The notes beneath the pieces were generated by a model, which saw only the letters and a program-made list of their open reading frames with translations, made no database searches and was not told the origin of the DNA. A stretch of DNA of 64,000 nucleotides, taken from assembly GCA_001510385.1 (NCBI GenBank), contig LFFE01000011.1, forward strand, positions 30,922 through 94,921, written 5' to 3'. This stretch comes from Actinobacteria bacterium casp-actino5. Lineage in GTDB: Bacteria; Actinomycetota; Acidimicrobiia; Acidimicrobiales; Ilumatobacteraceae. Positions within the stretch are counted from its first letter, which is position 1. Each line of letters starts with the position of its first letter. Position numbers and translations under genes: made by a program. Shown piece after piece: positions 46,278 through 55,429 of this stretch.

Positions 46278-47711
46278 ATGAATCTGCAAGCCGAAACATC
46301 GCATGACAAGGCGCCGACGCCCCGACGAACGCGCCCGACCACGGGCTACGCGCTTTCACTGGTCGTTACTGGAGATGCAGTCGATGGTGCACAGATCTCA
46401 GCGGCAATCGCTGAAATCGGCGCCGAAGTCCGTTCGTCGGCACCAATTGATGGTGGACTCGAAGTATTTGTTGCATGTTCAGGAATGGCGCAGCAATCCG
46501 AAGTGCTCGAGATGCTTGGCAACCTGAGTGGTGTTGATAGCGTCTGCTCCTCGGACACCACGTTCGATCTTCACGTTGGCGGCAAGATCGTTGTCTCTCC
46601 TCGAACAGCTCTCGTGGGACCAGACGAATTAGCAATGGCTTACACCCCGGGTGTTGGTCGTGTTTCGACTCATATCGCGCAAGAGCCGTCGTCTGTGTGG
46701 CGATTTACTGGCCGTTCGAATGCAGTAGCGGTGTTGTCAAATGGAACCGCAGTGCTTGGCTTGGGGGACATTGGTCCTGAGGCCGCAATGCCAGTGATGG
46801 AAGGCAAAGCAGTGCTGTTCAAGCAGTTCGGCGGAGTTGATGCGTATCCGGTCTGTGTGAATGCGCCAACGGTTGAGGAGGTTGTTGCTGTTGGGGCAGC
46901 AATTGCGCCAACCTTTGGGGGAATCAACTTAGAGGACATCAAGGCTCCAGAGTGTTTTGAGATCGAAGAGCGGCTGCAAGAGATGCTCGACATCCCAATT
47001 TTTCATGACGACCAGCATGGGACGGCAATCGTCGTTGTTGCTGCGTTGCTGAATGCTGCCAAGGTCATCGGCCGTTCGATGTCCGAACTCACGGTGGCAA
47101 TTGTTGGTACAGGAGCCGCTGGTGTGGCGTGTGCGCATCTGCTTGCAGAAATCGGTGTTGGTGACATCATCGGTGTCGACTCACGAGGAATCCTTGACTC
47201 CTCTCGCGAGGGGCTGCACCCGAGCAAGCAATGGTTTGTTGACAATGGCAACAAGAGTGACAAGTCTGGCGGGGCTCGCGAGGCGATCGAAGGAGCAGAC
47301 GTTCTGATCGGGCTTTCTGGCCCAGGAATTATTGAGCCCGAGTGGGTTGCGTCGATGGGTGATGACGCAATTGTGTTCGCTCTTGCAAACCCGGTCCCCG
47401 AGATCATGCCGGAACTGATGCCAGACAATGTTGCGGTGGTTGCGACAGGTCGTAGTGACTATCCGAATCAGATCAACAATGTGCTTGCGTTCCCCGGCGT
47501 ATTTCGTGGACTGCTCGATGTCCGTGCAACGAACGCGTCGATGGGCGTGAAGCGTGCTGCTGCTGAAGCTCTTGCGGCGATGGTGGCTCGACCCACAGCA
47601 GAGCGGGTCATTCCGGGCGCCTTCGAAGATGGTGTTGCTGACATTGTTGCTCGCTCAGTGTCTGCACAAGCGCGTGCCGAGGGGCTTGCCCGCGAGGCAA
47701 TCACCGGATAA
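46278..47711 (+). CDS. NAD(P)-dependent malic enzyme with N-terminal ACT-like domain
   Basis: Decarboxylates malate to pyruvate. Of 477 residues, about 20-90 form an ACT-like segment (SLVVTGDAVDGAQISAAIAEIG), followed by the malic-enzyme core: AYTPGVGRVSTHIA, GLGDIGPEAAMPVMEGKAVLFKQF (substrate Lys), GINLEDIKAPECFEIEERL, IPIFHDDQHGTAIVV and a Rossmann motif VAIVGTGAAGVACAHLLAEIG. No phosphotransacetylase domain is attached, unlike large MaeB. GAGGATC ribosome-binding site precedes the ATG. Confidence 0.93.
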   Translation: MNLQAETSHDKAPTPRRTRPTTGYALSLVVTGDAVDGAQISAAIAEIGAEVRSSAPIDGGLEVFVACSGMAQQSEVLEMLGNLSGVDSVCSSDTTFDLHVGGKIVVSPRTALVGPDELAMAYTPGVGRVSTHIAQEPSSVWRFTGRSNAVAVLSNGTAVLGLGDIGPEAAMPVMEGKAVLFKQFGGVDAYPVCVNAPTVEEVVAVGAAIAPTFGGINLEDIKAPECFEIEERLQEMLDIPIFHDDQHGTAIVVVAALLNAAKVIGRSMSELTVAIVGTGAAGVACAHLLAEIGVGDIIGVDSRGILDSSREGLHPSKQWFVDNGNKSDKSGGAREAIEGADVLIGLSGPGIIEPEWVASMGDDAIVFALANPVPEIMPELMPDNVAVVATGRSDYPNQINNVLAFPGVFRGLLDVRATNASMGVKRAAAEALAAMVARPTAERVIPGAFEDGVADIVARSVSAQARAEGLAREAITG

Positions 47712-47722
47712 CAGTTTCGAAC

Positions 47723-48007
47723 GTGATCCTTATTGATCAGGCTCGGTGGTGGTTCAAGGGTCGGCGTTGGTGCCATCTCGTGAGTGATGAGTCGGTCGAA
47801 GAGTTGCTTGAATTTGCTGACCGAAATGGCGTAGATCGTCGCGCGTTTCAGGGGGACCATTACGACATTCCTGAGGAGATGCGGAGTGATCTCATCGACG
47901 ATGGTGCAGTTGAGGTCAGCAGTCGAGACATTGCCCGGCGACTGCGAGCCTCGGGGCTTCGCCTCAATGCGGAACAACGTCGAATGTTTCGACATCAACG
48001 GCCCTGA
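47723..48007 (+). CDS. DUF4031 family protein
   Basis: A 94-residue protein fitting the DUF4031 pattern of Actinomycetota: opening VLI-like MILIDQARWWFKGRRWCHLVSDESVEELLEFA, the RRAFQGDHYDIPEE segment and an ending RRLRASGLR. Function unknown. It follows the malic-enzyme gene by 11 bases. Its 3' end overlaps the convergent hypothetical gene by 44 bases. Confidence 0.78.
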   Translation: MILIDQARWWFKGRRWCHLVSDESVEELLEFADRNGVDRRAFQGDHYDIPEEMRSDLIDDGAVEVSSRDIARRLRASGLRLNAEQRRMFRHQRP

Positions 48008-48467
48008 GCATGTTGTCGATACAGAACCAGCGAGTGAGTGTGATCTCAGACTCGCTGAGTCGCTGATGAAGGGCGCGTGCATTCTCGCGGGAGGGGTTGC
48101 CGAACCCTTGGCGGAGCACAGACAGCACCGTGATGTCAGCGACGCGCATTGAGCGCTCACCGAACCATTTCGGGCTATTGATACTTCGCTGGGCTGCGTC
48201 GATCGATTCGTCACTCGTCATCGTGTTTCGAATAGCGACTAATCCGACGCCACATCCATCGACATCGCTTGCAACTATGACGGTCTCGTTGGAGAGCGGC
48301 CGAGAAATCGCGAGTGCGGCAACCCTTAACGCGTCGTACTCGCCATCAAGTCTGTCGCGAGAGGCTCTGGGCAGCGGCATCGCATCGAGTGATCGAAGAG
48401 CCCTGTGGCTTGGTAGCCCAACGAGGTGTTGATGATGAAGTGAGGTGTAGTTGCTATCGCTTGACAT
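47964..48467 (-). CDS. Hypothetical protein
   Basis: A 167-residue open frame with no recognised domain, filling an otherwise empty stretch between DUF4031 and the ArsC-like gene. Composition is soluble, with a mid-section rich in Val/Ala (NETVIVASDVDGCGVGLVAIRNT). The opposite strand frame of 111 residues at 48097-48432 looks like its shadow. The 44-base convergent overlap with DUF4031 lowers confidence. Confidence 0.5.
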   Translation of the reverse strand: MSSDSNYTSLHHQHLVGLPSHRALRSLDAMPLPRASRDRLDGEYDALRVAALAISRPLSNETVIVASDVDGCGVGLVAIRNTMTSDESIDAAQRSINSPKWFGERSMRVADITVLSVLRQGFGNPSRENARALHQRLSESEITLTRWFCIDNMLRAVDVETFDVVPH

Positions 48468-48575
48468 GGCCGTCCTTGAAGAGGTGTGAATGCAGGCCAG
48501 GGTGGCGATGCCTTGAGTATGACGAATGGGTGTAGCGCACGACGCTGACGTGAGTCGTCGGATACGGTCATCGGC

Positions 48576-48941
48576 GTGTCAAAGTTTTGGTTGTTTCATA
48601 ACCCACGTTGCTCAAAATCTCGTGCAGCGTTAGAGATGGTTGAGTCACACCAGTCACGCGGGTATGACATTGAGGTTGTTCGCTACCTCGACAACCCGCC
48701 AGACGCGGACACTGTTCGGATGCTGATCACAACCATTGATGGGACTCCTGCTGATCTTGTCCGGCTCGATGATGGACTGTCCGCAACAGGTATCACCGCT
48801 GAGCAACTCGTCGATCCAGAGTCAGTGGCAAAGGTTTTGCTTGCCGCTCCAGAATTGCTCCAACGGCCGCTGCTGTCAGACGGCACACGTACGGTGATCG
48901 GACGCCCGACCGAACGTATTTCAGAGATGCTGAATGGCTGA
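48576..48941 (+). CDS. ArsC-family (Spx/ArsC) arsenate reductase-like protein
   Basis: A 121-residue thioredoxin-fold protein with the NPRCSKSR active-site segment (Cys near residue 12) and the RPLLSDGTRTVIGRPTERI ending typical of glutaredoxin-dependent ArsC proteins. True arsenate reduction needs a redox partner; a mycoredoxin-like protein is elsewhere in the window, so coupling is possible but inferred. GTG start. It overlaps the ABC exporter start by eight bases. Confidence 0.85.
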   Translation: MSKFWLFHNPRCSKSRAALEMVESHQSRGYDIEVVRYLDNPPDADTVRMLITTIDGTPADLVRLDDGLSATGITAEQLVDPESVAKVLLAAPELLQRPLLSDGTRTVIGRPTERISEMLNG

Positions 48942-50736
48942 TTCGGCTCCTGTAGGTAGCGGCATTCGGTCGGTTCGTGAGACGAACTGGTCGCACCTGA
49001 TCGTTCTTCTCAAAGCACAGTGGGTGGGGATTTCTGCCGGCGTCGGCCTCGGTCTGGTGTGGACGGTAGGGAAGATTGCAGTGCCGCTTCTTACCCAGTC
49101 CGCTGTTGACAAGGCGATTGTTGGTGATGGTTCGGCATTTGTTTGGGCAATCGGAATTGCATGTGCTGGACTTTTCACTGGAGTGTTGACCGCTGGCCGA
49201 CGGTTTTTCGCGTTCAAGGAAAGTCGCATGGTTGAGACGATGCTCCGCGAACGGATCCACGATCACGTGTTAGGCCTACATCCGGAATACCACGACAATG
49301 CGCAGACCGGTCAGTTGATGAGCCGGATGTCATCAGACCTCAATCAGGTGCAGATGTTTGTCGTCATGATTCCGCTCACCCTCTCTCATGTTGCACTCAT
49401 CTTGGGGGTAACCGGCGTACTCATTTCGCTCGACCCCTTTCTTGCACTGATTGCGCTCTTGCCATTGCCGTTTGTCAACGTGTCAGCGAAGTTGTTCTCG
49501 AACGCAATTCACCCAGCTGTTCTTGCAGTTCAAGCTGAGCAGGCGCAACTGTCGACTGTTGTTGAGGAGTCCATCGCGGGTGTTCGAGTCGTTAAGGGGT
49601 TTGGCGCAGAAGCAGTGCGAATGAAAGCGTTAGAAACCGAGGCTGATGACATTCGGAATGTGTCGTTGCGGGCGGCCCAGATTCGCGCCAAGTACATGCC
49701 GTTTCTTGAGCTGCTTCCGTTGGTGGGGTTGGTTGGAGTGCTCGGAGTTGGTGGGCTTCGTGTAATCGACGGCTCAATGACAATTGGTGAACTTGTTGCC
49801 TTCAACTTCTTTGTCACATTGCTCGTCTGGCCGCTGAGGTCAATCGGTATGACCGTTGCATTTGGTCAGCGAGCTGCAGCGGCACTCGAACGGGTTCATG
49901 AGGTGCTGTCGGTGGAGCCGGCGATTGCTGATCCACCCGAACCACTTGTGTTGCCAGAGATATCAGCAGGGCGAATGGGGGCTGTTCGATTCAGTGACGT
50001 CGGTTTTGCCTACGGTGCTGGCGCGCGCGTATTAGACCGGTTCGACCTCGACATAGAGGCAGGGGAGTCGATTGCGATTGTTGGGGCTACTGGCTCTGGC
50101 AAGTCGACCATTGCACGTTTGCTGTTGAGGTTTTATGACCCACAGCAGGGCTCGATCACGCTTGACGGTATCGACCTTCGGTCGCTACGTGTTGACGAAC
50201 TTCGCCGAACGATTGGGATCGTGTTTGAAGATACATTGCTGTTCCACGACACGGTTGCCGCAAATATCGCGTTCACGGTGCCCTCAATGGATCTTCAAGC
50301 AGAGGCAGGACGTATTCGTGCAGCGGCTGAACTCGCAGGTGCAGCTGGTTTCATCGACGATCTTCCAGATGGTTATGACACGGTGCTTGGGGAACGCGGG
50401 TATTCGCTGTCGGGCGGGCAGCGCCAGCGGATCGCAATTGCTCGAGCGATCATTTCGAATCCGCGGATGCTCATTCTTGATGACGCAACGAGCGCGGTAG
50501 ACCCCTCTAAAGAACATGAGATTCGTTCGGCGATGGCAACGGTGATGGACGGCCGCACCACCTTGGTCATCGCGCATCGTCCCGGAACTATTGCGATGGC
50601 AGACAAGGTTGTGCTGCTCGACGACGGGTGCATTTGTGCAACTGGAAAACACCAAGAGTTGCTCGACTCCTACCAGCCTTATCGCGAGGTACTTGCGGCG
50701 TTAGAACCTGGAGAATCTGAGGCGGTGGTGAACTGA
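48934..50736 (+). CDS. ABC exporter half-transporter, degenerate-site subunit
   Basis: A 600-residue type IV exporter half: six membrane helices (about 20-300), then an ATPase domain with Walker A GATGSGKST, signature YSLSGGQRQRIA and Walker B LILDDATSAVD, where the catalytic Glu is replaced by Asp. H-loop VIAHRPGT. The next gene encodes the partner with an intact Walker B Glu. Heterodimeric exporters (BmrCD, TM287/288) carry one degenerate site in this way. The stop overlaps the next gene's start by one base. Confidence 0.92.
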   Translation: MADSAPVGSGIRSVRETNWSHLIVLLKAQWVGISAGVGLGLVWTVGKIAVPLLTQSAVDKAIVGDGSAFVWAIGIACAGLFTGVLTAGRRFFAFKESRMVETMLRERIHDHVLGLHPEYHDNAQTGQLMSRMSSDLNQVQMFVVMIPLTLSHVALILGVTGVLISLDPFLALIALLPLPFVNVSAKLFSNAIHPAVLAVQAEQAQLSTVVEESIAGVRVVKGFGAEAVRMKALETEADDIRNVSLRAAQIRAKYMPFLELLPLVGLVGVLGVGGLRVIDGSMTIGELVAFNFFVTLLVWPLRSIGMTVAFGQRAAAALERVHEVLSVEPAIADPPEPLVLPEISAGRMGAVRFSDVGFAYGAGARVLDRFDLDIEAGESIAIVGATGSGKSTIARLLLRFYDPQQGSITLDGIDLRSLRVDELRRTIGIVFEDTLLFHDTVAANIAFTVPSMDLQAEAGRIRAAAELAGAAGFIDDLPDGYDTVLGERGYSLSGGQRQRIAIARAIISNPRMLILDDATSAVDPSKEHEIRSAMATVMDGRTTLVIAHRPGTIAMADKVVLLDDGCICATGKHQELLDSYQPYREVLAALEPGESEAVVN

Positions 50737-52544
50737 TGTGGCACGGCGCTGGAGTCGATCCAGAAGATCGCCTGACGAGAGATGATGCGAGTCAAGTGCT
50801 ACGTCGCGCCGCTCGCCTTGCTCGGCCGTATTGGAGAACGGCTCTCGCTGCTGTGGGGTTTGTCGCCATGGCGACATCGGCCACAATTGCCGGCCCGCTA
50901 CTTGTTCGTTTTGGGATTGACACGGGTATCCGAACTGAGAACCGATCGGCTCTCGGTGTTGCGGTGGCGGCATTCGGCGTTGTGGTTATTTTTGCCTATA
51001 TCGGTTCGCGCCGCCAGTACGTGCTCATCAATCGTGCCGGCGAAGGGTTCTTGAGAGAACTCCGTCTGCGGCTGTTCGCCCACATTCAACGGCAGTCGCT
51101 CGGCTTTTTCGATGAACATAAAGCTGGCGTTCTCGTTGCGCGCATGACGGCCGACATCGAGTCCATGTCAGAACTTGTGCAGTGGGGTCTGCTGCAGTTT
51201 GTCTCGGCTGGCATTTTGCTAGTTGTCGCATTGTGCGTGTTGCTGGTGATGTCTTGGCAGTTGACCCTGGTCGCGCTTGCAGTATTGCCGGTGGTGGTTC
51301 TGGCTTCGATGAGGTTTCAGCGAGTATCAAACGAGGCGTATCTCGAAGTCCGTGAGCGGGTCGGAACGAACCTCTCAACCCTTCAAGAGAATCTCGCTGG
51401 GGTTCGGGTGATTCAAGCATCGGGCCGAGTTGATGAACAGCGTCGTCGGTTTTTTGCATCCAATCGTGGCTTGTATGCAGCACACCTCCGAACAGTGAAA
51501 GCATCGACGTGGTATTTCGGAGTAGTTGAATTCTGTGGGGTCGCCGCAACCGCTCTTGGAGTATTCGCAGGTGGATGGCTCGTTGGCCGGGGTGACGTTT
51601 CTGTTGGAACTGTCGTGGCTGTTGTCTTGTTGTTAGCGAGTCTGTTCGAGCCGGTTCAGCAACTTTCTCAGTTGTACAACACGGTGCAAGCGGCGACCGC
51701 GTCGCTGAAAAAGATGTTCGACATCCTCGATACCGAACCAGAAATCTATGAGCGGCACAGCGCAGTTGATCTGCCGCGGTCTGGTGCGTTAATTGTTGAC
51801 GGGGTGGGATTCACCTATCCAGGTGCCCAAAGACCAGCGTTGAGTGATGCAACGCTTCACGTAGCGAGCGGTGAGCGGGTTGCCCTAGTCGGACCGACGG
51901 GCGCAGGTAAGTCGACATTGGCGAAAATTGTCGCTCGGCTCTACGACCCGTCTGTCGGGTCAGTGTCGCTTGGGGGAGTTGACCTTGTCGATGCAACCCT
52001 GTCTTCACTGCGGTCGCAGATTGTTGTGGTGCCACAAGAGGGCTTCTTGTTCAATGGAACGGTTGCTGACAATCTGCGTCTTGCAGACCCGTCAGCTTCT
52101 GATGATGATCTCTGGGATGCCCTTGACCGCATTGGGGCCCGTCGACGTTTTGAGCTCATGCCCGAAGGGCTAGGCACCGTGGTGCGTGAGCGTGGGTCTC
52201 GTCTGTCTGCGGGCGAACGTCAACTTGTTTCGCTTGGTCGGGCTGCGCTGGTCGATCCTTCAGTGCTGGTTCTTGATGAAGCGACCTCAAACCTTGATCC
52301 CGGCACTGAGGCTGAAGTTGAAATGGCACTTGAGCGTTTGATGTCTGGTCGAACGGTCATCGTGGTAGCCCACCGTCTATCGACAGTTCGCCGTGCCGAC
52401 CGAGTGGTGGTGTGTGATAAGGGTCGGCTTGTTGAGGTCGGTACCCATGCCGAGTTGTTATCGATTCCCAATGGCCGGTACGCAGCGCTTCAGCAAGCGT
52501 GGTTATCTAGTCAGCCAGCTGTTTCCGACCTCACGCAGGGCTGA
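50736..52544 (+). CDS. ABC exporter half-transporter, catalytic-site subunit
   Basis: A 602-residue exporter half with six helices and ATPase domain: Walker A GPTGAGKST, signature SRLSAGERQLVSLG, Walker B VLVLDEATSNLD with the catalytic Glu, and H-loop VVAHRLST. Its signature reads LSAGE where the canonical form is LSGGQ, and it would complete the degenerate site formed with subunit 1's Asp Walker B. Substrate unknown; drug or lipid export is likely. ATGTGG start overlaps the previous stop. Confidence 0.92.
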   Translation: MWHGAGVDPEDRLTRDDASQVLRRAARLARPYWRTALAAVGFVAMATSATIAGPLLVRFGIDTGIRTENRSALGVAVAAFGVVVIFAYIGSRRQYVLINRAGEGFLRELRLRLFAHIQRQSLGFFDEHKAGVLVARMTADIESMSELVQWGLLQFVSAGILLVVALCVLLVMSWQLTLVALAVLPVVVLASMRFQRVSNEAYLEVRERVGTNLSTLQENLAGVRVIQASGRVDEQRRRFFASNRGLYAAHLRTVKASTWYFGVVEFCGVAATALGVFAGGWLVGRGDVSVGTVVAVVLLLASLFEPVQQLSQLYNTVQAATASLKKMFDILDTEPEIYERHSAVDLPRSGALIVDGVGFTYPGAQRPALSDATLHVASGERVALVGPTGAGKSTLAKIVARLYDPSVGSVSLGGVDLVDATLSSLRSQIVVVPQEGFLFNGTVADNLRLADPSASDDDLWDALDRIGARRRFELMPEGLGTVVRERGSRLSAGERQLVSLGRAALVDPSVLVLDEATSNLDPGTEAEVEMALERLMSGRTVIVVAHRLSTVRRADRVVVCDKGRLVEVGTHAELLSIPNGRYAALQQAWLSSQPAVSDLTQG

Positions 52545-53301
52545 AAATCAAGACGAACTCGACGAGACCTTGTGGTTCAACTTTGATCGCCGTTATCGAA
52601 GGATCAACAATCTCGTAATCGGTGAAGACCACCGGGATTGAACCAACAACCCCGAGTCGACCGTTCTCAATTTGTGCCGAGACCTCGACCGTCACCGGGT
52701 TGGTAACGCCGTGCATTGTCAGTTTGCCAGAGAGCGTTGCCGTAACAGCCGCACCTTCTGTTGCCTTCACTCCCAGGTCGATCGGGTCCGTGAGGGTGAA
52801 TGAGGCGGTTGGAAACTGCTCTGTTTCCATGATTCTTCCTTTGAATTGGCCGTCGCGTCGACTGTCGTCACTTCGCATTGATGCGACATCAACACTGAAT
52901 TCTGCATCGGTGATCAATGTTTCCTGGAGGGTAATTGATCCGGTGACCGACTCTGTTCGTCCCACTCCTTCGGTATCGATCCCGAAGAGCACTTCAGCAA
53001 CGCGATATCCAACTTCAGAACCCTCGGTGATGACCCACTGTGCTGATGTGCTGTCGGACAACGTGGTCGCCGTGACTTCGGGGTCGACTTCAGCGAGCTC
53101 TTTATTTGGTTGGGTTGTTTCGGCAACAGCAGGGTCTTGAGGCAAGGTGCTCTCGGTGAGGCGAGCCTCAAGGTCGGCGGCTCCAAACTCTTCCGGGGCG
53201 TCATTGATAAATGTTGCATAGATCCATGCACCTCCAACTGCGAGAACGATGAGGGCAATCGCACTCAGAAGAACACGAGTCATAAGGCTTCGAGCAGTCA
53301 T
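52531..53301 (-). CDS. YceI-family protein with N-terminal membrane anchor
   Basis: About 256 residues from ATG 53301. A single N-terminal helix (VLLSAIALIVLAVGGAWIYATF) anchors it; a Thr/Glu/Pro-rich linker follows, then a YceI lipocalin-like domain (about 85-256) with VASMRSDDSRRDGQFKGRIMETEQFPTASFTL and LTMHGVTNPVTVEVSAQ. YceI proteins bind polyprenoids or act in acid/osmotic stress. The longer start at 53337 adds a non-conserved 12 residues. It overlaps the exporter gene end by 14 bases, convergently. Confidence 0.87.
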   Translation of the reverse strand: MTARSLMTRVLLSAIALIVLAVGGAWIYATFINDAPEEFGAADLEARLTESTLPQDPAVAETTQPNKELAEVDPEVTATTLSDSTSAQWVITEGSEVGYRVAEVLFGIDTEGVGRTESVTGSITLQETLITDAEFSVDVASMRSDDSRRDGQFKGRIMETEQFPTASFTLTDPIDLGVKATEGAAVTATLSGKLTMHGVTNPVTVEVSAQIENGRLGVVGSIPVVFTDYEIVDPSITAIKVEPQGLVEFVLIFSPA

Positions 53302-53399
53302 CTCGACAGTGTTACCGGCAAGGCCAGAAGAGTCCACTAGAGCGGATTCTTTCTCGGTGCGTAACGCCAGATTGGTGCCGATTCGTGCAAACTGTCGCT

Positions 53400-54863
53400 A
53401 TGTCTGACATGTTAATTCCCTTTGCAACCCCGAGCACCGTCGTTACCGCACGCACAGCACCTCGTTCTGCGACCGCAGTTGCGGTGGCGGTTCGTCCAAG
53501 TGGAAGTGTTCCGAGGTCAGTCGGCATGTCCCGACGAGATCTTGAACGTCACGGGTTTTCTGGCAAAGTTGGTCAAGTCGTTTCGATTCCTCGTCGCGAT
53601 GCGGCGACGGTGATCGCGGTTGGTGTGGGTGACCGTCCGTCAAGCACCGACTTGCGTAACGCGGCGGCGGCAGCAATTCGCCACGCCCAACGCCACACAC
53701 ATGTTGCGCTTGATCTGTTGTCATCAAGTGCGGCGAGTGCGGCCGATGCCCGAGCGGTCACCGAGGGGGCGCTGCTGGCTGCATACCGCTATCCAGGAAT
53801 TACTGCAAAGCCGGTGACTAAACCAAAGTTTGAATCGCTCACGATTGTGACGTCCGGAACGGCCGCTGTTGAGCGAGGGGTTCGAGAGGGTCAGGTGCGC
53901 TCCCGGGCGACGTATCTGGCACGAGATCTTGCTAACACCCCTCCAGCGCACCTCAATGCTCGTGATCTTGAGGTCATCACAAAGGGACTGGCAGCTGACC
54001 ATGGGTTTGATGTTGAGGTATTCGATGAGGATGATCTTGCCGAGATGGGATGTGGTGGTCTACTTGGAGTGAACAAGGGCAGCGTTGAGCCGCCGCGGTT
54101 GATGAAACTCACCTACTCGCCGAGAAATCCTCGAGGCCATGTTGCTCTGGTGGGCAAGGGCGTGATGTACGACTCCGGCGGAATCAGTTTGAAGCCAAGC
54201 GATGCATTCCATGTCGTGATGAAGATGGACATGTCGGGTGCTGCGGCAGTGCTGTCGACGATGACAGCACTGAAAGATCTTCGTTGCCGCACCCAAGTAA
54301 CTGGCTACATCGTCTGTACTGACAACATGCCCTCTGGCTCTGCAATGAAATTGGGCGATGTGCTGACCATGCGCAACGGGAAAACGGTTGAAGTGCACAA
54401 CACCGATGCCGAGGGTCGCCTCATTCTTGCCGATGGTCTGTCGTTGGCGGTGGAAGACAAGCCGAACGCAATTATCGATATTGCAACATTGACGGGTGCA
54501 GCTATGGCGGCGCTTGGTCCAGATATTGCTGCAGTTCTCGGCACTGGCTCGAAGGTGATCGACCAACTCACGGCTAGTGCCGATGCAACGGGTGAACCAA
54601 TTTGGGAGATGCCACTCGAGGTGGACCGTTACCGCAAATTATTGGATTCCAATGTTGCAGATATGCGAAATATTGGTGGTCCGTATGGTGGGTGCATCAC
54701 GGCGGCGATTTTCCTTTCGGAGTTCACAGGTGATGTGCCTTGGGCGCACCTCGACATCGCGGGGCCGATGAAGGTTGACGGTGATGAGTCGTGGCGTTCA
54801 AAAGGCGCAACCGGATTCGGAACTCGCTTGCTGATTGACACGGTTACGAACTGGTCGGCGTAG
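53400..54863 (+). CDS. pepA: Leucyl aminopeptidase (M17)
   Basis: A two-metal cytosolic aminopeptidase, about 487 residues from ATG 53400 (53385 and 53409 also possible). C-terminal catalytic domain contains LVGKGVMYDSGGISLKP, MKMDMSGAAAVL, and the family signature NTDAEGRLILADGL, with the metal and bicarbonate-binding residues in place. Removes N-terminal residues during peptide turnover. Its end overlaps the opposite-strand hypothetical gene by 20 bases. Confidence 0.94.
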   Translation: MSDMLIPFATPSTVVTARTAPRSATAVAVAVRPSGSVPRSVGMSRRDLERHGFSGKVGQVVSIPRRDAATVIAVGVGDRPSSTDLRNAAAAAIRHAQRHTHVALDLLSSSAASAADARAVTEGALLAAYRYPGITAKPVTKPKFESLTIVTSGTAAVERGVREGQVRSRATYLARDLANTPPAHLNARDLEVITKGLAADHGFDVEVFDEDDLAEMGCGGLLGVNKGSVEPPRLMKLTYSPRNPRGHVALVGKGVMYDSGGISLKPSDAFHVVMKMDMSGAAAVLSTMTALKDLRCRTQVTGYIVCTDNMPSGSAMKLGDVLTMRNGKTVEVHNTDAEGRLILADGLSLAVEDKPNAIIDIATLTGAAMAALGPDIAAVLGTGSKVIDQLTASADATGEPIWEMPLEVDRYRKLLDSNVADMRNIGGPYGGCITAAIFLSEFTGDVPWAHLDIAGPMKVDGDESWRSKGATGFGTRLLIDTVTNWSA

Positions 54864-55362
54864 CCGCTGACTCCGCCGCAATAATGGCGGTTCGGCGATC
54901 AACCCCAGCAGCGACAAGTTGGTGCTCGACCGCCATTGCATCGGTCGTCCATGTTCGCTGAACCCACTCGTCGTGGTCTCGACGCAGACGTTCATGCATT
55001 CGATCCAACTGTCGAATAGTCAGATCTGGAATGCGGCGTTTGACGTCGTAGCCGTTGTTGCTTGGTCGAATGAGGTTGAACATGGTGCACCGGTGAAGTG
55101 CCTTGCCGAACGGTGATTCTGTTCCTCTGGCATAACTCAGTCCGATTGAGTGTGCAAGGTCGTTCGCGCTGATAATGAATCCGTTTGGCTCGAGGTCGAG
55201 GTGATCGGCGAGACGCCGGATGATCCACGTGGCTGATGGCCCAAGCGTGCTGAGCCAAAACCTCTCGACATACGCACTTCGAGGGTCATGCCCGACGTCC
55301 CTGTCTGCGGGTACGGCCCAGGGTTGAAAGCTGATGAGTTCGTCTGATGTGGCAGTTGGCAT
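54844..55362 (-). CDS. Hypothetical protein, possibly winged-helix
   Basis: A 172-residue protein with an all-helical core (WLSTLGPSATWIIRRLADHL, LAHSIGLSYARGTESPFGKALHRCTMFNLIRP, RRIPDLTIRQLDRMHERLRRDHDEW) that has the look of a winged-helix DNA-binding protein of a family seen in Actinomycetota. No catalytic motif. Function is unknown. Opposite-strand overlap with the sirtuin's upstream frame supports the sirtuin starting at 55430. Confidence 0.6.
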   Translation of the reverse strand: MPTATSDELISFQPWAVPADRDVGHDPRSAYVERFWLSTLGPSATWIIRRLADHLDLEPNGFIISANDLAHSIGLSYARGTESPFGKALHRCTMFNLIRPSNNGYDVKRRIPDLTIRQLDRMHERLRRDHDEWVQRTWTTDAMAVEHQLVAAGVDRRTAIIAAESAATPTSS

Positions 55363-55429
55363 GGGGGAGTGGGCTCTGGGATGTTCTGGCCGGTTCGCCC
55401 GTGATGAAAGTGTGCGTCACACTAGAGGG

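Noticed and set aside
46071..46304. Cys/Gly/Asn-rich minus-strand frame that looks like a peptide precursor
   Set aside because: It begins inside the malic-enzyme 5' end, has no ribosome-binding site and no maturation genes nearby.
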